Assembly (NCBI GenBank): GCA_050173345.1
Contig: JBFXKW010000001.1
Location: 558,001-622,000, forward strand
Direction of reading: 5' to 3'
DNA from: SHWC01 sp050173345
GTDB taxonomy: Bacteria; Pseudomonadota; Alphaproteobacteria; UBA828
Length of the DNA stretch: 64,000 nt
Position 1 is the first letter of the stretch. Every line of letters begins with the position of its first letter. Below the pieces are notes generated by a model. The model had not been told where the DNA came from and made no database searches. It saw only the letters and a program-made list of their open reading frames with translations. The position numbers and the translations under genes are program-made. This document shows, one piece after another, positions 42,790-50,396 of this stretch.

Positions 42790-43977
42790 TTGAAGCACAT
42801 CCATTTCGATCCGGTCGGGGGCGTCGCGGGCGACATGATCGCCGCCGCCCTCCTGGACGCCTTCCCGGAGCATGCCGGACAGGTCGTCGACGCCGTCGCC
42901 GAAATCACCGGCGGCGAGGCCCGTGCCCAACTGGTCGCGTTTCGCGATCACACCCTGGCGGGGCACCGCTTCGAGGTGCTGGTCCCGCGCGCGCCGCACG
43001 AGCATATCAGCCTCGCCGAGATCGAGGCGCGGCTCGCCGCATCCGCCCTGCCATCCGCCGTCAAGGACCGCGCCGGCGCGATCTTCTCGCGGCTGGCCGA
43101 GGCCGAGGCGGGCGTCCACGGCATCGCGCCCGAGCGGGTGACGTTCCACGAGGTCGGCGCGCTGGATTCGATCGCCGACATCGTGGCGGCGGCGACCATG
43201 ATCGAGGCGATCGGCCCGGCATCCTATTCGATCGGGCCGCTGCCGCTCGGTTCCGGCCGCATTGAAACCGCGCACGGGACGCTGCCGGTACCCGCCCCCG
43301 CCGTGGTCGATCTGCTTGCCGGCTTCGTGGTGCATGACGACGGCATCGCGGGCGAGCGCGTGACGCCGACCGGCGCGGCGGTGATCCGTCAACTGAACCC
43401 GCGGCCCGCGCCCGTGCCGACCGGCCGGCTGCTGCGCCGCGGCCTCGGCTTCGGCACGCGGCGACTGCCAGGGCTAAGCAACGTACTGCGTATTCTCGTT
43501 CTCGAAGCAACCCAGCAGCCGGATGACCGGGGTTGGACGCAGGAGCACGTCGCGCTGATCGCCTTCGAGGTCGACGACCAGAGCCCGGAGGATCTGGCGC
43601 TCGGGCTGGAGCGCGTGCGCGCGGTCGCCGGCGTGCTCGACGTGCTCCAGCTCCCGGTCACGACCAAGAAGGGAAGGCTCGCCGTGCAGGTCCAGGTGCT
43701 GGCCGTGCCCGAGGCGCGCGACGCGGTGATCCATGCCTGCTTCGAGCAGACCACGACGATCGGGTTGCGCCACGCGCTGGTCGAGCGCGCGGTCCTTTCG
43801 CGCCATATGGCCGGCACGCCGGAGCTCAGGGTCAAGGTGGCGACGCGGCCATCGGGCCGCCGCACCGCGAAGCCGGAGAGCGACGACCTCGCTAAGCAAG
43901 CCAATCGCCGCGAGCGCGACGCCGCCCGGCGGCGCGCCGTGGTGGCAGCCTTGACGGACAACGCCGATGACCAGTGA
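42790..43977 (+). CDS. larC: Nickel insertion protein LarC
   Basis: A 395-residue protein that inserts Ni into the pyridinium dithiocarboxylic acid mononucleotide to make the nickel-pincer cofactor. The start HIHFDPVGGVAGDMIAAALL matches LarC; the mid-part has FHEVGALDSIADIVAAA and ERVTPTGAAVI, and the C-terminal domain EVDDQSPEDLALGLERVR. Here LarC is one continuous frame, unlike the split LarC1/LarC2 of Lactiplantibacillus. Start is a TTG at 42790, which begins the homology; the frame is open 40 codons upstream without support. It overlaps larE by 11 bases. Confidence 0.9.
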   Translation: MKHIHFDPVGGVAGDMIAAALLDAFPEHAGQVVDAVAEITGGEARAQLVAFRDHTLAGHRFEVLVPRAPHEHISLAEIEARLAASALPSAVKDRAGAIFSRLAEAEAGVHGIAPERVTFHEVGALDSIADIVAAATMIEAIGPASYSIGPLPLGSGRIETAHGTLPVPAPAVVDLLAGFVVHDDGIAGERVTPTGAAVIRQLNPRPAPVPTGRLLRRGLGFGTRRLPGLSNVLRILVLEATQQPDDRGWTQEHVALIAFEVDDQSPEDLALGLERVRAVAGVLDVLQLPVTTKKGRLAVQVQVLAVPEARDAVIHACFEQTTTIGLRHALVERAVLSRHMAGTPELRVKVATRPSGRRTAKPESDDLAKQANRRERDAARRRAVVAALTDNADDQ

Positions 43978-44797
43978 AGCCATCGACGGCGCGCTCGCAA
44001 GCCTCTCTGCCCTGCTCCAGGTGGCCGGAAGCTGCGCCGTCGCGGTGAGCGGCGGGGTGGACAGCGTGACGCTCGCGACCGTTGCGCAACGCGCTCTCGA
44101 CCGCCGCGCGCAGATGTTCCACGCGGTCTCGCCCGCCGTGCCGCGCGAAGCGACCGCCCGCGTGCGTCGCGAGGCGGAACGGCAGGGCTGGCGGCTCGAG
44201 GTCATCGACGCCGGCGAGTTCGGCGATGCCGCCTATCGCGCCAACCCCTCCAATCGGTGTTTCTTCTGCAAATCGAACCTCTACGGCGCCATAGCTCAAC
44301 GCACACCTGAGCTCATCGTCTCGGGCACCAATCTGGACGATCTCGGCGATGTCCGCCCCGGCCTCAAGGCCGCGGAGAGCCACGGCGTCCGGCATCCCTT
44401 CGTCGAAGCCGGCATCGACAAGGCAGGGGTGCGCCGGATCGCGCGGCAGCTCGGCCTCGGCGACATCGCCGAGCTGCCCTCCTCGCCCTGCCTGTCGAGC
44501 CGGATCGAGACCGGGCTCAGGATCGAGCCGGCGATGCTCGCGCTGGTCCACGAGGTCGAAGCCATCGTGGGCAGCGCGCTCCCGGCCGGCACGGTGCGCT
44601 GCCGGGTCCGCCGCGACGCGCTGGTGATCGAGCTGGACGCGGGCGTCCTCGGCACGCTCGGCGCCAGCCAGCGGGACGCGCTTTCCGCCGAGATTGCGGC
44701 GCGCATGGCACACTATGCGGTCGAGCGGCCGATCAGCTTCGCCGCCTACCGGCGCGGCAGCGCGTTCCTCGACGGCCGGCCCCGCGCATCGCCATGA
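43967..44797 (+). CDS. larE: Sacrificial sulfur transferase LarE
   Basis: A 276-residue PP-loop enzyme. ATP site SGGVDS (residues 28-33). LarE donates the sulfur atoms of the nickel-pincer cofactor. C175 in PSSPCLSSR lines up with the sacrificial cysteine of the Lactiplantibacillus protein (Cys176). A CxxC pair (C98 and C101 in NRCFFCK) is also present; in some LarE proteins three such cysteines may hold an iron-sulfur cluster that recycles sulfur. Which mode applies here is not known. It overlaps larC by 11 bases and larB by 4, so the three are co-translated. Confidence 0.92.
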   Translation: MTSEAIDGALASLSALLQVAGSCAVAVSGGVDSVTLATVAQRALDRRAQMFHAVSPAVPREATARVRREAERQGWRLEVIDAGEFGDAAYRANPSNRCFFCKSNLYGAIAQRTPELIVSGTNLDDLGDVRPGLKAAESHGVRHPFVEAGIDKAGVRRIARQLGLGDIAELPSSPCLSSRIETGLRIEPAMLALVHEVEAIVGSALPAGTVRCRVRRDALVIELDAGVLGTLGASQRDALSAEIAARMAHYAVERPISFAAYRRGSAFLDGRPRASP

Positions 44798-45474
44798 ACG
44801 ACCCCCATATCCGGCTCGACCTGAGCCGGCCCGACCGGCTCGGCCTCGAAGAGGCCGTGCTGTGCGAGGGCAAGTCGCCGGCGCAGATCGATAAGATTCT
44901 CGACCATGCATCCGAGGCCGGCGCCTCGCTGCTGCTGACCCGCCTGCCGGACGAGCGGCTCGGCTCGCTCGCCGCGCGCCATCGCGAACGGCTCGATCAT
45001 GACCATCTGTCGCGCACCGCCTATTTCGCCTGGCAGCCCAGGAGCGGCGGAGAACTCACGGCGGCGGTGCTGAGCGCCGGCACCTCCGACGCGCCGGTGG
45101 CGGCCGAGGCGGCCCGGACGCTGAAATATTACGGCAAGGGCGCGCTGGAAATCGGCGATGTCGGCGTTGCAGGGTTATGGCGCCTGATGGAGCGCATCGA
45201 CGAGATTCGCCGCCTGCCGGTGGTCATCGTGGTCTCGGGCATGGACGCCGCGCTGCCGAGTGTGGTCGGCGGCCTCGTGCCCGGCCTCATCGTCGCGGTG
45301 CCGACCTCGACCGGCTATGGCGTCGCGGCCGGCGGCAAGACCGCGCTGCGCGCCGCGCTGGCAAGCTGCGCGCCGGGCATTGCCGTGGTCAACATCGACA
45401 ATGGCTATGGCGCCGCCTGCGTCGCGCTCCGCGCGCTCGGGCTGAGCTGGGGCGAAGGCACGACATCCCGATAG
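44794..45474 (+). CDS. larB: Pyridinium-3,5-biscarboxylic acid mononucleotide synthase LarB
   Basis: A 226-residue enzyme that carboxylates and hydrolyses nicotinic acid adenine dinucleotide, the first step to the nickel-pincer cofactor. It has VLCEGKSPAQIDKIL, AGTSDAPVAAEAA, VVSGMDAALPSVVGGL and PTSTGYG, all LarB marks and close to the PurE-like fold. The ATG overlaps the larE stop (ATGA). No lactate racemase (LarA) homologue lies nearby, so the operon supplies cofactor to an enzyme coded elsewhere. Confidence 0.92.
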   Translation: MNDPHIRLDLSRPDRLGLEEAVLCEGKSPAQIDKILDHASEAGASLLLTRLPDERLGSLAARHRERLDHDHLSRTAYFAWQPRSGGELTAAVLSAGTSDAPVAAEAARTLKYYGKGALEIGDVGVAGLWRLMERIDEIRRLPVVIVVSGMDAALPSVVGGLVPGLIVAVPTSTGYGVAAGGKTALRAALASCAPGIAVVNIDNGYGAACVALRALGLSWGEGTTSR

Positions 45475-45536
45475 CCGCATTTCGGCCGGATTTCGGTGCA
45501 TCCTTGAGGTAGCCCAGGGCAGATCAGGAGCGAGAC

Positions 45537-46130
45537 ATGAGCGTTCATCGCGTTGCACGTTCCGGCATGATCCTGGCCGGCTTGGGGCTCGCGCTTGCCG
45601 CGGGCCTGCCGGCGGGCGATGCGGCGCATGCAGCCGAGCCGTTGCCGATCGAGACGCCGGTCGAAGAGATGCCGCCGCAGATGGCGCGCGCCTACATCAT
45701 CGACCTCCAGGAGGAGCTTGCGGCGCACGGGTATACGCCGGGCCAGGTGGACGGCGTGCTGGGATCGCGCACCAGGCAGGCGATCCGGCAGTACCAGAAG
45801 GATGCCGGCCTGCTCGTCAACGGTGTCGCGAGCAAGGAGCTGCTCGACCACATGAAGTTCGCGCTGCCCAAGGTCTACGCCAAGAAGGCGACGCCGAGCA
45901 GCGGGCCGTCGCGCGAACTGGTCCGCGAGGTGCAGACCGGGCTCGCGACGCGCGGCTACTATGCGTCGGAGATCGACGGCCTGATTGGGCCGGCGACGCG
46001 GGAGGCGGTACGCCGCTTCCAGGCCGATGCCGGCCTGCCGGTGACCGGCACGGTCGATCGGCGCCTCGCCGGCGAGCTGAAGAGCATCGACCCCGGCATC
46101 CGCGCCAGCGACTACGTCAACTCGATCTAG
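45537..46130 (+). CDS. Secreted peptidoglycan-binding protein with two PGB repeats
   Basis: A 197-residue protein with a signal peptide (MILAGLGLALAAGLPAGDAAHAA, cut before EPLP). The mature part has two PG_binding_1 units: IDLQEELAAHGYTPGQVDGV with RQAIRQYQKDAGL, and VQTGLATRGYYASEIDGL with EAVRRFQADAGL. It should bind the cell wall in the periplasm; no catalytic domain is attached, so it may be an anchor or accessory. A good ribosome site (AGGAGCGAG) precedes the ATG at 45537. It shares a CTAG with the stop of the convergent SDR gene (46127-46130). Confidence 0.87.
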   Translation: MSVHRVARSGMILAGLGLALAAGLPAGDAAHAAEPLPIETPVEEMPPQMARAYIIDLQEELAAHGYTPGQVDGVLGSRTRQAIRQYQKDAGLLVNGVASKELLDHMKFALPKVYAKKATPSSGPSRELVREVQTGLATRGYYASEIDGLIGPATREAVRRFQADAGLPVTGTVDRRLAGELKSIDPGIRASDYVNSI

Positions 46131-46909
46131 ATCTGCGCGGACCACATCGCGGGCGTGTGCGGCAGGCGCTGGCCGCCATCGACCACCAGCGTCTGCCCCG
46201 TGATGTAGCCGGCCTCGCGCGACGCCAGGAACTCGACCGCATGGGCGATCTCCTTGGGGTCGCCGGCGCGGCCGACCGGGATGCTGCGGCCGACCTCCTT
46301 CACATAGTCGTCACCGAGCGCGGCGAGCCCCTCGGTCAGGACCGAGCCGGGCAGCACCGAGTTGATGGTGATGCCGTGCGGCCCGAACTCGATCGCGGCC
46401 GTGCGCGAGAAGCCGACCTGCCCCGCCTTGGTCGCGGCGTAGGCCGCCATCCCCGGGAACCCCGACTGCATGCCGGCGACCGATGAGGTGAGCACGATCC
46501 GGCCGTAGCGTTGCGTCTTCATGGCGGGCAGGCAGGCCTGGACGACGAACAGCGTGCTCTTGAGGTTGACGTCGTGGATCTGGTTCCACAGCGCCTCGGT
46601 CGTCTCTTCGACCGGCGCTGTCGGAAAGATGCCGGCGTTGTGGCAGAGGATGTCGATCCGCCCGAAGCGCTTCAGGCATGCCTCGGCCATCGCCGTCATG
46701 TCGTCCCGGCGGCTGACATCGGCCTTGTACGAGGCCGCGGTGCCGCCGGCCGCCGCGATCGCGCGCTCGACCTGGGCAAGATCGCCCTCGGAACGCGCGA
46801 CGAGCAGGACTTTTGCGCCGTCCGCCGCCAGCACCTCGGCGATGGCTCGCCCGATGCCGCGGCTCGCGCCGGTTACGATCGCCACCTGCCCACTCACGCT
46901 GATTGCCAT
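46127..46909 (-). CDS. Short-chain dehydrogenase (FabG-like)
   Basis: A 260-residue classical SDR: TGASRGIGRAIAEVLA with an Ala-Arg-Ser at the end of the second strand, typical of NADP(H) use, HNAGIF, VLTSSVAGMQ, and YAATKAGQVGFSR. Sequence and size fit FabG-like 3-oxoacyl reductases or general SDRs; the substrate is not known. The ATG at 46909 begins the homology. It is divergent from the epimerase-family gene with 177 bases in between, and its stop overlaps that of the cell-wall protein. Confidence 0.9.
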   Translation of the reverse strand: MAISVSGQVAIVTGASRGIGRAIAEVLAADGAKVLLVARSEGDLAQVERAIAAAGGTAASYKADVSRRDDMTAMAEACLKRFGRIDILCHNAGIFPTAPVEETTEALWNQIHDVNLKSTLFVVQACLPAMKTQRYGRIVLTSSVAGMQSGFPGMAAYAATKAGQVGFSRTAAIEFGPHGITINSVLPGSVLTEGLAALGDDYVKEVGRSIPVGRAGDPKEIAHAVEFLASREAGYITGQTLVVDGGQRLPHTPAMWSAQI

Positions 46910-46942
46910 TTTTGTGCTCCCTGAACTTGCGAACCCAAGCCA

Positions 46943-46963
46943 CGGAACCGCAACGCGGTTCCG
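46943..46963. promoter_or_regulatory. Perfect 9-bp inverted repeat, candidate operator
   Basis: CGGAACCGC and GCGGTTCCG are exact inverted copies with a 3-base AAC between them. They lie 34 bases upstream of the leftward SDR start, in the divergent region shared with the epimerase-family gene. A binding site for a dimeric regulator is possible; no regulator gene is adjacent. Confidence 0.4.
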
Positions 46964-47086
46964 GCCCGGCGCGTACGGGAACCCATCCGGCGCGGAAGCG
47001 CAACGCCAATCGCATCCCGGCACGCCGGACTTGCCGCGCCGGCAAATCGCTCGCAAGCTCTGCCGCGGGGGGCTAGGGAGGAAGCC

Positions 47087-48103
47087 ATGACCGTGCTCGT
47101 GACCGGCGCCAATGGCCATGTCGGATTCGTCCTGACCAAGCATCTCGTCGAACGCGGCTACAAGGTGCGGGCGTCCGTGAGGGACGCCGGCGATCCGGCG
47201 CGCACCGCCCGCCTGCAGGCGCTCGGGGTCGAGATCGTCGAAGCCGATCTCTTGAAGCCGGATACCCTCGCGCGCGCCGCGGAGGGGATGGAGGCCGTGT
47301 TCCAGGTCGCCGCCACCTACGAGATGATCCCGAAGAAGGGTGCGGCCAGCGTCATCCGCGACAGCGTCGAAGGCGGCATCAACATGCTGCGCGCGGCCAA
47401 GGCCGCAGGGGTCAAGCGCGTGGTCTTCACCTCGTCCTGCGTGGCGATCGGGCCCGGGCCGAGGGGCGCGCCGCCCCGCGACGAACGCCAATGGAACGAG
47501 CAGCTCGCGGTCCCCTACTTCCGCGCCAAGACCGAGGCGGAACGCCGCGCCTGGGCCTATGCCAAGGAGAGCGGGCTCGACCTGGTCGCGATCCTGCCAG
47601 GCGCGGTCAGCGGCCCAGGCTTCGCACGCAACACGCCGACCATCGACGTCGTGGAGAACATCCGCAAGGGGATGTTCCGCATGGGTGTGATACGCGCCGA
47701 CCTGCCGTTCGTCGACGTCCGCGACGTGGCGGAGGCGCACAGGCTCGCGCTCGAGACGCCGAGCGCCTCGGGGCGCTACGTCGCCATGAGCGACGCGGCC
47801 GTGGACTTCCGCCAGCTCGCCGAGGCGGTGCGCGCCATCGACCCCAAGACGCCGAAGGTCGGGCCGACCATGCCGGACTTCATGCTCGGCCTGATGCCGG
47901 CCTTCGATCGGATCGGCCATCTGCTGATGGGGACCGCGCGCACGATCACGCCCGAGATGGTGGGAACCATGAAGGGGCGCAGCTGGAACATCAGCAATGC
48001 GCGCGCCAAGCAGGAGCTCGGCTGGTCGCCGCGCATCAGCCTCCAGCAGAGCCTGAAGGACACCCTGGAGGCGCTCGGCGCGAACAGGCGCGCCGCCGCC
48101 TGA
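47087..48103 (+). CDS. NAD-dependent epimerase/dehydratase family protein (dihydroflavonol reductase-like)
   Basis: A 338-residue extended SDR. N-terminal site VLVTGANGHVGFVLTKHLVE, then KRVVFTSSCVAIG (catalytic Ser region), with YFRAKTEAERRAW supplying the Y-x3-K, and DLPFVDVRDVAEAHRLALE. This layout resembles dihydroflavonol-4-reductase and related carbonyl reductases of bacteria; substrate unknown. A strong ribosome site (GGGAGGAAG) precedes the ATG at 47087. Confidence 0.88.
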   Translation: MTVLVTGANGHVGFVLTKHLVERGYKVRASVRDAGDPARTARLQALGVEIVEADLLKPDTLARAAEGMEAVFQVAATYEMIPKKGAASVIRDSVEGGINMLRAAKAAGVKRVVFTSSCVAIGPGPRGAPPRDERQWNEQLAVPYFRAKTEAERRAWAYAKESGLDLVAILPGAVSGPGFARNTPTIDVVENIRKGMFRMGVIRADLPFVDVRDVAEAHRLALETPSASGRYVAMSDAAVDFRQLAEAVRAIDPKTPKVGPTMPDFMLGLMPAFDRIGHLLMGTARTITPEMVGTMKGRSWNISNARAKQELGWSPRISLQQSLKDTLEALGANRRAAA

Positions 48104-48122
48104 CGGTGCCGGTCGGTGCGGT

Positions 48123-48195
48123 GGCCTCATCCTTCGACAGGCTCAGGATGAGGCCGCAAACCAGAACCCTCATGCTGAGCTTGTCGAAGCATGAG
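48123..48195. repeat. Two adjacent hairpin repeats between convergent genes
   Basis: Hairpin one has 10-base arms GGCCTCATCC (48123-48132) and GGATGAGGCC (48146-48155). Hairpin two has 8-base arms CTCATGCT (48169-48176) and AGCATGAG (48188-48195). The loops (CTTCGACAGGCTCA and GAGCTTGTCGA) belong to a dispersed repeat type well known in alphaproteobacteria. They lie in the convergent gap and may end transcription from both sides. Confidence 0.8.
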
Positions 48196-48215
48196 AGCAA
48201 GCGAACCCGCTGCCC

Positions 48216-48827
48216 TCAGCGTTTGAGCGCCTTGATCACCTCGGCGCAGGTCACGCGCTCGGCGATGTTCTGCAGCGCGTAGTTGATGCCCGCATTGTGC
48301 CATTCGTCGTTGATGGTCGAGGTGCCGTCGGTCAGCACCACGGCGCGGTAGCCCGCATCGGCGGCATGGCGCGTGGTGTGCTCGATCGAGAAGTTGGTCC
48401 AGGCGCCCGAGACCAGCAGCGTCTCCACGCCGAGCCCCTTCAGGATGGTCTCGAGATGCGTGTCGTGGAAGGCGTTCATGCGCATCTTCTCGACCACGAA
48501 GTCGCCCTTCTTCGGCTCGAGCCCCTTGACCGGCGCGACGCCCCAGGTGCCGCGCACCAGCGCCTTGGCCTCCTTGATGCCCTTGAACAGCGGCGCGTTG
48601 AGCTTGAGGCCGGGCGCGCCGGGCTCGACCACGTACCAGACATGGACCACCGCCATGCCGGCCGTGCGCGCCGCCGCGGCCAGTGCCTTCACGTTGGCCA
48701 CGATGTTCTGCGACTTGGCGTGCGCCGGCGCGCCGGAATCGGCGAAGGCGCCGCCCTCGATGATCACGTCGTTCTGCAAATCCTGGATGATCAGCGCGCT
48801 CGTCTTCGGATTGATCTTGATCGCCAC
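48216..48827 (-). CDS. Isochorismatase-fold protein with Ser in place of the catalytic Cys
   Basis: A 203-residue member of the isochorismatase/cysteine hydrolase fold. The catalytic Asp is D16 in ALIIQDLQND and the Lys is K114 in VVEKMRMNAF. The third residue, a Cys in GxxTNxCVExT, is Ser147 here: GAWTNFSIEHTTRHA; the codon is clearly TCG on the minus strand. True amidohydrolases (nicotinamidase, ureidoacrylate hydrolase) need this Cys. So the protein is either not an amidohydrolase or uses another mechanism, as isochorismatase itself does. It lies 12 bases downstream of the SMP-30 gene on the same strand, likely cotranscribed. Confidence 0.85.
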   Translation of the reverse strand: MAIKINPKTSALIIQDLQNDVIIEGGAFADSGAPAHAKSQNIVANVKALAAAARTAGMAVVHVWYVVEPGAPGLKLNAPLFKGIKEAKALVRGTWGVAPVKGLEPKKGDFVVEKMRMNAFHDTHLETILKGLGVETLLVSGAWTNFSIEHTTRHAADAGYRAVVLTDGTSTINDEWHNAGINYALQNIAERVTCAEVIKALKR

Positions 48828-48839
48828 GGTTCCCTCTCC

Positions 48840-49745
48840 CTAACTCATATATCCGAGCCGGTTGCCCGACACTTTGAGCCTGACCCGATAGATCGACGTG
48901 GAGCAGGCGCAATAGAGCTCGCTCCAGGAATCTCCGCCCCAGTTCAGATTGCCGGCGTGCTCCGGCATGCCGATCACGCCGAGATGCTCGCCGTCTGGGG
49001 CGAACACCCACATGCCGCGCGGCCCGGTGACATAGACATTGCCGCGCTCGTCGCACTTCATGCCGTCGACCAGCCCGCCCTCGAAGGTGCCCGTGCCGAT
49101 GCCTTCGGCGAACAGGCGGCCCTTGCCGAGCGTCCCATCGGCCTTCATCTCGAAGACGCGGATATGCGCCTTCCCGGTGTCGTTGATGTAGAGGATCTTC
49201 TCGTCCGGCGAGAAGCAGAGCCCGTTCGGCTGCACGAAATCGTCCATCAGGCAGGCAAGCTCGCCCGATTTCGGGTCCACGCGATAGACCCCCTGGAAAT
49301 CGAGCTGCTGCTGGCGCTCCTCGCCGAACACCGGCATGCGCCCATAGGTCGGGTCCGAGAAATAGATCGCGCCGTCCGATTTCACGATCACGTCGTTCGG
49401 GCTGTTCAGCTCCTTGCCCTTGTAGTGCGAGGCGAGCACCTGGCGCTCGCCCTTCGCCGTCTCACGCACGAGCAGGCTCGTCGCGTGCTCGCACACAATG
49501 AGGTTGAAGTTGTCATCGAGCGTCATCCCGTTGCATTTGTTGGCCGGCTTCCTGACCTCCTTGACGCCGTCCCGTGAGCTCCAGCGCCGCCGGACGTTCA
49601 TCGGCATGTCGCTGAAATAGAGCGCCTTCTCCTTTGGGTGCCAGATCGGCCCTTCGGTGAATTGAAAGCCGGTCGCGAGCTTCTCGACCTCGGCATGCTC
49701 GTCGATGAGATCGAGCAGCTTCTTCGACTTGACCTCTATTGCCAT
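48840..49745 (-). CDS. SMP-30/gluconolactonase family beta-propeller enzyme
   Basis: A 301-residue six-bladed propeller. It has TEGPIWHPKEKALYFSDMP (first metal Glu), NGMTLDDNFNLIVCEH, LNSPNDVIVKSDGAIYFSDP with the metal Asn and Asp, and QPNGLCFSPDEKILYINDTG. These fit SMP-30/gluconolactonase/LRE enzymes, which hydrolyse sugar lactones with a divalent metal. No signal peptide. It is first in a pair with the isochorismatase-fold gene; a lactone or amide ring-opening pathway is possible but speculative. Confidence 0.88.
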   Translation of the reverse strand: MAIEVKSKKLLDLIDEHAEVEKLATGFQFTEGPIWHPKEKALYFSDMPMNVRRRWSSRDGVKEVRKPANKCNGMTLDDNFNLIVCEHATSLLVRETAKGERQVLASHYKGKELNSPNDVIVKSDGAIYFSDPTYGRMPVFGEERQQQLDFQGVYRVDPKSGELACLMDDFVQPNGLCFSPDEKILYINDTGKAHIRVFEMKADGTLGKGRLFAEGIGTGTFEGGLVDGMKCDERGNVYVTGPRGMWVFAPDGEHLGVIGMPEHAGNLNWGGDSWSELYCACSTSIYRVRLKVSGNRLGYMS

Positions 49746-49803
49746 CGGTTTCGCCTCTCCCTGCGCTTATGATCGTTCTCCCGCCTCGAGCGGGGGCAAC
49801 CCC

Positions 49804-50235
49804 TCACTCGGGCAGCATCTCGCCCGAGCCGCCCATCTCCTTCGGGATGTCCTTGAACTTCGGCAAGCCATCCCGCATGGCCATCACCTTTTCCGCATAG
49901 TGGACATGAACCGCGGGCTCGAAGGGAAGCGCGGGGATGACGCCGGCATATACGTCGACCAGATTCCACGGCGGATGGTCGGTCATCAGGTGGCCGCCGC
50001 AATTGCGGCAATACTTGCGGTAGCTCTGCTCGGTCTTGTGGTAGGTCGCGATCATCTCCGCGCCGCGGGTCACCTTGACGCGCTCCGGCTTCCATAGAGA
50101 GAACGCGTTGACCGGCGCAGCAGCCCAGGAGCGGCACGAATTGCAGTGGCAATAGCCCATGGCCTCCGGCCTGCCGGTGACCGTGAACCGCACCGCGCCG
50201 CAGAAGCAATCGCCCTCGTAGCTCGGTTCGCCCAT
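49804..50235 (-). CDS. GFA-family zinc protein
   Basis: A 143-residue protein of the GFA (glutathione-dependent formaldehyde-activating, CENP-V) family. Zinc ligands are visible as GDCFCGAVRF, CHCNSCRSW and RKYCRNCGGHL. Bacterial members bind two zinc ions; a few act on glutathione adducts, but most have no proven reaction. The ATG at 50235 begins the homology; the frame is open 22 codons upstream without support. It sits 58 bases after the SMP-30 start region on the same strand. Confidence 0.88.
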   Translation of the reverse strand: MGEPSYEGDCFCGAVRFTVTGRPEAMGYCHCNSCRSWAAAPVNAFSLWKPERVKVTRGAEMIATYHKTEQSYRKYCRNCGGHLMTDHPPWNLVDVYAGVIPALPFEPAVHVHYAEKVMAMRDGLPKFKDIPKEMGGSGEMLPE

Positions 50236-50396
50236 CGCCCCGTCTCCCCCTTCTCCTGGCTCGGCCCAGACGCCGGGCCGGCGTGCGAGCAATTTCAGCA
50301 CGCCGCGGCGGCCGGCTCAACCGTCGCGCTGGTGAATCGAGGCGTGCGCGGCACAGGCGGCGCGTCGGGCTTCCGCAAGGCCGGCAAGGCCGGATT

